Below, piece by piece: positions 6,279 to 9,415 of a stretch of 9,415 nucleotides of DNA (the first letter of the stretch is position 1; each line of letters begins with the position of its first letter). The position numbers and the translations under genes are program-made. A model generated the notes under the pieces. That model made no database searches and was not told where the DNA came from. It was given only the letters and a program-made list of their open reading frames with translations. Source of the stretch: SKLM01 sp964575455 (GTDB lineage Bacteria; Chloroflexota; Anaerolineae; B4-G1); the NCBI GenBank assembly GCA_964575455.1, contig CAZNRX010000119.1, positions 1-9,415 of the forward strand. The letters run 5' to 3'.

Positions 6279-7074
6279 CGACGGGGCCTAGAGCCTCTCG
6301 CACGCGTCGAGCCATCAGGCTGCAGGCCGGAGCACCTCGCCCCGTCTGTGGGTAGCCGTCAAGACCCGTTCGGGGACGCGGCAGGTCGACGGGCACCTCC
6401 GCCACAATGGAAGCGGGCCGAGGGCCGAGCACCATCACGCGGTCAGCCAGGTAGACGGCCTCCGGTACCGAGTGCGTCACCATCACCACCGTTTTCCGAG
6501 CCCGTCCTCGGGCCGCCTGCCAGATGCGCAGCAACTCGCGTCCCATCCGCTCTCTAGTCAGCGCGTCCAACGCGCCAAAGGGCTCGTCCAACAACAGGAG
6601 CTTCGGATCGTGCACGAGGGCCCGGGCTAGCGCCACGCGTTGCGCCATCCCGCCAGAAAGCTGCGCCGGATGCGTGTCCTCGAAGCCCGTCAGCCCGACC
6701 AAATCCAGCAGGGCCTCCGCCTTCTCCTGGGCTCGGGTCTTCCCGAAACCGTCCATCTCCAGCGGCAGCATCACGTTCGCCTTCACCGTGCGCCAGGCCA
6801 TCAGCGTGGGCTCCTGGAAGACGAAGCCCACTCGACGGCTGGGTTGATCGACCTCCTCGCCGGCGAGGAAGATCCTCCCAGCCGTCGGCCGTTCCAGCCC
6901 TGCGATCAACTTGAGCAGCGTCGTCTTGCCGCAGCCAGAGGCGCCTACCAGGCACAGGAACTCCCCCTCTTGCACCCGAAACGAGATCCGTTCCAGCACC
7001 GGCAGATGCCCGTCGGGCCGCTGGTAGGACTTGTCGACGCTATCAACCGTTAGAAGAGGTGCCTGCATGGACAT
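6265..7074 (-). CDS. NitT/TauT-type ABC transporter ATPase, probable flavin importer subunit
   Basis: This is the cytoplasmic ATPase of the importer encoded with the two genes upstream. In 269 residues it has Walker A GASGCGKT at 44-51, the Q-loop Q87 in FQEPTLMAWRTV, and the signature LSGGMAQR at 139-146. Walker B LLLLDEP is at 159-165, the D-loop GALD follows, and the switch histidine is H201. The sequence style (QEPTLMAWRTV, LSGGMAQRVALARAL, LLLDEPFGALDALTRE) is that of the SsuB/TauB/ThiZ group. The C-terminus, around GLDGYPQTGRGAPACSLMA, is unusual but still ends in an ARRVREAL helix, so I do not infer a frameshift. The start at 7074 is four bases from the end of the substrate-binding-protein stop, with no strong Shine-Dalgarno, suggesting translational coupling. 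M3 at 7068 is an alternative start. The substrate assignment comes from the riboswitch, not from this protein. Confidence 0.9.
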   Translation of the reverse strand: MSMQAPLLTVDSVDKSYQRPDGHLPVLERISFRVQEGEFLCLVGASGCGKTTLLKLIAGLERPTAGRIFLAGEEVDQPSRRVGFVFQEPTLMAWRTVKANVMLPLEMDGFGKTRAQEKAEALLDLVGLTGFEDTHPAQLSGGMAQRVALARALVHDPKLLLLDEPFGALDALTRERMGRELLRIWQAARGRARKTVVMVTHSVPEAVYLADRVMVLGPRPASIVAEVPVDLPRPRTGLDGYPQTGRGAPACSLMARRVREALGPVDGRP

Positions 7075-7077
7075 CGT

Positions 7078-8094
7078 TCAGGGCAGAAACGCGTTCGTGA
7101 ACGCTTGCTCTGGATCGACACCCCCTTCCAGCAGATCAGCGTCCTCCATCACCTGGACGGTGTTCTGCCAGGCCTCCGGATCCGATCGACCGAGGGGCTC
7201 GCCACGCCAGTAGTCCAGGGAAGCCTCCAAGACCGCCCGCTGTACCTCCTCGTTTTCCTCAAGCCCATCGACGTATTCCTTGCAGATCTCGAAGGCGGCG
7301 TCCGGATCGTCCAGCGTCTCCTCCAACCCCCGCAAGAAAGCGCGAGCGAAGGCTCGCAACAACTCGGGCTTATCCTCAAGCACCTCTTCGCTGGCGATGA
7401 CGCCGTTCGATACCAGCGGCGCGTAGTTGGCCACGGGCATGAGATGGGTCTCATAGCCGCGCTGCTCAAGTTGGACCGGCTCATTATTGGCGTACACGAC
7501 GGCGGCCTCCACGCGCCCCACCGTGAGGTTCTCGAGCGCGGCATAGCCGATGACCTCAAGATCAACGCGATCCTCGTCCAGGTCAGTCGCGGAGGCAAGC
7601 GCCTTCCAGCCGATGTAGCTAGCCGCTCCGAACATCTCCGGGATGCCCACCTTCCGGCCCGCCAGATCGCCTGGCTCCTCAATACCGCTCTCTTTCAGGG
7701 CCACAACAGCCACTGGAAACCTCCGCCACCAGTTGACAAACGTCACAACCGGCATGCCTTGCGCCCGAGCCTTGAGCACCTGGTCGCCGCTGGCGACGGC
7801 GAAGGGGGTCCAACCTGCAGCCACTAGCTGAACGCCCTTGGTGTCGTAGTCACCATAGTCGAACTCCAGTTCAATGCCCTCTTCCGCGAAGTATCCCTGC
7901 TCGACCGCCACATACCACGGAGCGAACTGTACGTTTGCGACGAACCCCATCGGCAGACGCACGTGCGTCGGGTTCCCAGGTGACCGCGTCGATGGGCGGG
8001 ATCCCGCCAGGGGATTCCCGCAGCTCGTCAGAACAACCAGCGCCAGCATGATGATGGGAAATGAACGGTATCCCAGAGCAGTATCTCTCGTCAT
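7078..8094 (-). CDS. ribY: NMT1/THI5-like lipoprotein substrate-binding protein, probable riboflavin binder (RibY-like)
   Basis: This is the extracellular solute-binding component of the importer. In 338 residues it opens with a lipoprotein signal peptide: a charged start, a hydrophobic core around 12-22, and lipobox LTSC with lipidated C25. A Ser/Pro/Asn-rich linker follows. The mature part has the NMT1/SsuA-like fold signs, with GFVANVQFAPWYVAVEQGYF near 50-69, EEGIELEF, a VASGDQVLKARAQG hinge region, DLAGRKVGIPE and AAVVYANNEP. The family covers binders of thiamine precursors, aliphatic sulfonates and riboflavin. The FMN riboswitch upstream favours a flavin. Homologues under this control are called RibY in comparative work, so the symbol is context-based. 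The start at 8094 has a strong AAGGAGGA just upstream, and the ATPase gene begins three bases after the stop. Confidence 0.85.
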   Translation of the reverse strand: MTRDTALGYRSFPIIMLALVVLTSCGNPLAGSRPSTRSPGNPTHVRLPMGFVANVQFAPWYVAVEQGYFAEEGIELEFDYGDYDTKGVQLVAAGWTPFAVASGDQVLKARAQGMPVVTFVNWWRRFPVAVVALKESGIEEPGDLAGRKVGIPEMFGAASYIGWKALASATDLDEDRVDLEVIGYAALENLTVGRVEAAVVYANNEPVQLEQRGYETHLMPVANYAPLVSNGVIASEEVLEDKPELLRAFARAFLRGLEETLDDPDAAFEICKEYVDGLEENEEVQRAVLEASLDYWRGEPLGRSDPEAWQNTVQVMEDADLLEGGVDPEQAFTNAFLP

Positions 8095-8132
8095 TCTTCC
8101 TCCTTATCTAACCAAACCGTTAATCGTGCCAC

Positions 8133-8155
8133 GGCACTCCGTTTCCCTCTGTGCC
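8133..8155 (-). repeat. Intergenic 23-base repeat, copy after the permease gene
   Basis: The minus strand reads GGCACAGAG-GGAAAC-GGAGTGCC, starting three bases after the permease TAG. Its terminal GTGCC can pair with its own GGCAC or with a second GGCAC two bases downstream (8126-8130). It lies inside the transporter operon, between permease and binding protein. Confidence 0.6.
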
Positions 8156-8158
8156 GAG

Positions 8159-8935
8159 CTAAGAACTTGCCGCATCGATCTCTCGCCATCGCAGCAGGGC
8201 GCGCTCAGCGAAGGCCACGACACCGTACAGGACTTGGGCCAGTATGACCAGCGTGCCGATGCCGACGAACACCTGCGGCGTGTCGTAGACCTGCTGACCC
8301 TGCTTGAGCAGGTACCCCAGCCCTCGGTCGGCGGCCACGAACTCCCCCACGATCGCCCCAATGACGGCCAGCGTGGCGCCCACCTTGATCCCTCCCAGAA
8401 GGGTGGGCAAGGCCGCTGGCACCTCCAACATCCAGATCATCTGCCAACGGTTCGCCTCCAACGTGCGCATCAAGTCCCGCAAATCCTGCTCCACCCCTCG
8501 CACGCCCACCACGGTGTTGACCAGGATCGGAAAGAAGACGATCAAGGCACAGACCAAGACCTTGGACAGGATCCCGGTTCCGAACCAGATCACCAGCAAT
8601 GGTGCGATAGCGACGGTGGGCACCGACTGGGAGGCAATGATGAAAGGCGCCAACAGCTGCTCCGCCAGGGGCGAGTGCGCCAACAGGTAGCCCAGGATGG
8701 TCGCTGTGACCATGCCTAAGCCCAGCCCGATCAGCACCTCGGTCAGTGTCACTCTCAAGTGAGTCCAGAGCACACCGCTGGTCAGGAGCCTGGCCCAGCG
8801 AGACGCCACCGCAACCGGCGAGGGAAGGATAAAGGTCGGGTAGCCACCCAGCCAGACGATCGCCTGCCAGAACCCCAGGAATCCACCTAGGCTCAACAGG
8901 ATCAAGCTGAATCGTGACAGACGTTTTCTACGCAT
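8159..8935 (-). CDS. ribX: NitT/TauT-type ABC transporter permease, probable riboflavin permease (RibX-like)
   Basis: This is the membrane channel of the importer. The 258-residue protein has about six hydrophobic segments, near 11-30, 60-84, 95-117, 121-143, 185-200 and 222-244. It has the cytoplasmic EAA loop typical of importer permeases, here EVPAALPTLLGGIKVGATLAVIGA, which docks the ATPase. ILPSP near residue 36 and ASQSVPTVAIAPLLVIWFGTG in the core are hallmarks of the SsuC/TauC/ThiX group. The start at 8935 follows GGTGGAG (8944-8950) at eight bases. It is the first gene after the FMN riboswitch leader. Its stop is followed by an intergenic repeat and, 64 bases on, the binding-protein start. 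The RibX name rests on riboswitch context; the protein alone cannot separate riboflavin from thiamine-precursor or sulfonate transport. Confidence 0.87.
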   Translation of the reverse strand: MRRKRLSRFSLILLSLGGFLGFWQAIVWLGGYPTFILPSPVAVASRWARLLTSGVLWTHLRVTLTEVLIGLGLGMVTATILGYLLAHSPLAEQLLAPFIIASQSVPTVAIAPLLVIWFGTGILSKVLVCALIVFFPILVNTVVGVRGVEQDLRDLMRTLEANRWQMIWMLEVPAALPTLLGGIKVGATLAVIGAIVGEFVAADRGLGYLLKQGQQVYDTPQVFVGIGTLVILAQVLYGVVAFAERALLRWREIDAASS

Positions 8936-8992
8936 ACCTTGTACTCCACCAAAAAGCCCGCGGATGATGACTCACCCACGGGGCATAGCTCG

Positions 8993-9033
8993 AAAAAAGA
9001 GCGCCCCGAAGACTGATCAAGTCCCCGGGGCGC
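8993..9033 (-). terminator. Intrinsic terminator, expression platform of the FMN riboswitch
   Basis: The minus strand reads GCGCCCCGGGGACT-TGATC-AGTCTTCGGGGCGC followed by TC and six T. This gives a 14-pair stem with two central G-U pairs and a five-base loop. It lies between the aptamer and the permease start, where FMN binding would favour it and stop transcription. The 3' arm contains TCTTCGGGGC, identical to the 5' P1/P2 strand of the aptamer. Confidence 0.9.
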
Positions 9034-9047
9034 AAGTTCCTTCCATC

Positions 9048-9075
9048 AAAAAAGAGGAAGCGGAGCGGCTTCTTC
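9048..9075 (-). terminator. Possible upstream second terminator in the riboswitch leader
   Basis: The minus strand has GAAGC-CGCTCC-GCTTC, with two further pairs beyond an A-C mismatch, and then TTTTTT at 9048-9053. It is weaker than the terminator at 8993-9033. An alternative hairpin, GCGGC-GAAGAA-GCCGC at 9065-9080, overlaps it and is mutually exclusive with it. Confidence 0.4.
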
Positions 9076-9096
9076 GCCGCAAGATACGGCTCGTTC

Positions 9097-9303
9097 ATCT
9101 CCTTCCATCCGGACTTTCACCGTCGGCCCCGGCCTAGATGGCTGCGCCCCACGCATAAGGAAAGCGACGCCATCGTCACCGGATCGACCGCCTACGCGGC
9201 TCGCGGGCTCGGCGAGCTATCGGCTCACCCTTTGCACTGCAAAGGGTAGCGAAGCCACGCCTCACCGCCGGTCGGGGATTGCACCCTGCCCCGAAGATGG
9301 TTA
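9097..9303 (-). ncRNA. FMN riboswitch (RFN element)
   Basis: Read on the minus strand, the conserved core appears in order. It comprises CTTCGGGGCAGGGTG and CCCCGACCGGCGGT, then GAGCCCGCGAGC, then GGCCGACGGTGAAAGTCC followed by GGATGGAAGGAG, which closes P1. RFN elements bind flavin mononucleotide and usually switch riboflavin synthesis or uptake genes off. Two variable arms are long. One contains ACCCTTTGC-AGT-GCAAAGGGT (9227-9247) with an outer GGCT/AGCC. The other is the P5 arm, extended by a stem closed by GATGGC/GCCATC. The element is therefore roughly 200 bases rather than about 140. A strong terminator and the permease gene lie downstream. Confidence 0.95.
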
Positions 9304-9321
9304 TTCAATTGTCTGCAACGA

Positions 9322-9349
9322 ATTATACTGACCACCCCCGAATTGTCAA
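9322..9349 (-). promoter_or_regulatory. Near-consensus sigma70 promoter of the riboswitch/transporter operon
   Basis: The minus strand has TTGACA (9344-9349), a 16-base spacer and TATAAT (9322-9327); both boxes are perfect consensus. Transcription should start near 9315, only about a dozen bases before the FMN aptamer, as expected for a riboswitch-controlled mRNA. The bases beyond it (9350-9415) hold no recognisable gene. Confidence 0.85.
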
Positions 9350-9415
9350 GCGTGGTAAGAGGGAGCGTTACACACTGGGGACAAGCTCCTGGAAGGCAGA
9401 ACTGGGCCACTGAAG

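Noticed and set aside
6265..6400. Possible frameshift near the ATPase C-terminus
   Set aside because: The tail is unusual, but the frame recovers a normal ARRVREAL helix and neither other frame gives a better family match.
1409..8155. CRISPR array, considered because of the 23-base repeats
   Set aside because: Copies are scattered singly between genes and diverge in sequence; there are no regular spacers and no cas genes.
7105..8719. Two long plus-strand open frames (240 and 281 codons) opposite the transporter genes
   Set aside because: Antisense to the binding protein and permease, without recognisable domains or ribosome binding sites.
8951..8984. Possible third terminator just before the permease ribosome binding site
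   Set aside because: The stem is only four solid pairs with a bulge and a long loop, too weak to list as a terminator on its own.
8993..9303. TPP (thiamine) riboswitch, considered because the binding protein is NMT1/THI5-like
   Set aside because: The conserved blocks are those of the RFN/FMN element; the TPP core (CUGAGA ... ACCUGAUCUGG) is absent.
9225..9410. Minus-strand 61-codon open frame at the right end
   Set aside because: It runs through the promoter and into the FMN aptamer, so conserved RNA structure explains the sequence better.

Overview
This GC-rich bacterial window carries eight complete protein genes, all on the minus strand, and a decayed left end on which the only recognisable coding remnant is on the plus strand. 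No marker gene fixes the taxon. A YvcK-family protein with an N-terminal membrane domain, an FMN-riboswitch-controlled NitT/TauT-type transporter, a GAPDH with an unusual C-terminal half and an M50-like protease together suggest Chloroflexota (or a near relative). This is inference from recalled families, not a database result.

Reading from the right end (the direction of transcription), a near-consensus sigma70 promoter (TTGACA-N16-TATAAT) starts an RNA that opens with an FMN riboswitch. The aptamer has two enlarged variable arms and is followed by at least one strong intrinsic terminator. Next come a permease, a lipoprotein substrate-binding protein and an ATPase, a complete ABC importer. 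The FMN riboswitch makes riboflavin or a flavin precursor the likely cargo (RibXY type), although the proteins alone look like NitT/TauT or thiamine-precursor transporters.

About 160 bases with a candidate promoter separate this from a central-carbon cluster: yvcK-like gene, gap, pgk, tpiA, then an M50-like membrane protease. pgk and tpiA are 10 bases apart. The YvcK family is linked to growth on gluconeogenic carbon sources, so it fits beside three reversible enzymes of lower glycolysis and gluconeogenesis.

The left 550 bases hold a probable IS21-family terminus abutting a truncated AbiEi-type antitoxin gene, then about 210 bases of apparently decayed sequence.

The least expected pattern is a short degenerate repeat (about 23 bases, core GGCAC...CGGAGTGCC on the minus strand) in each longer intergenic gap of the two clusters. 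Several copies lie directly after a stop codon, and some have a downstream segment able to pair with the repeat's 3' arm.
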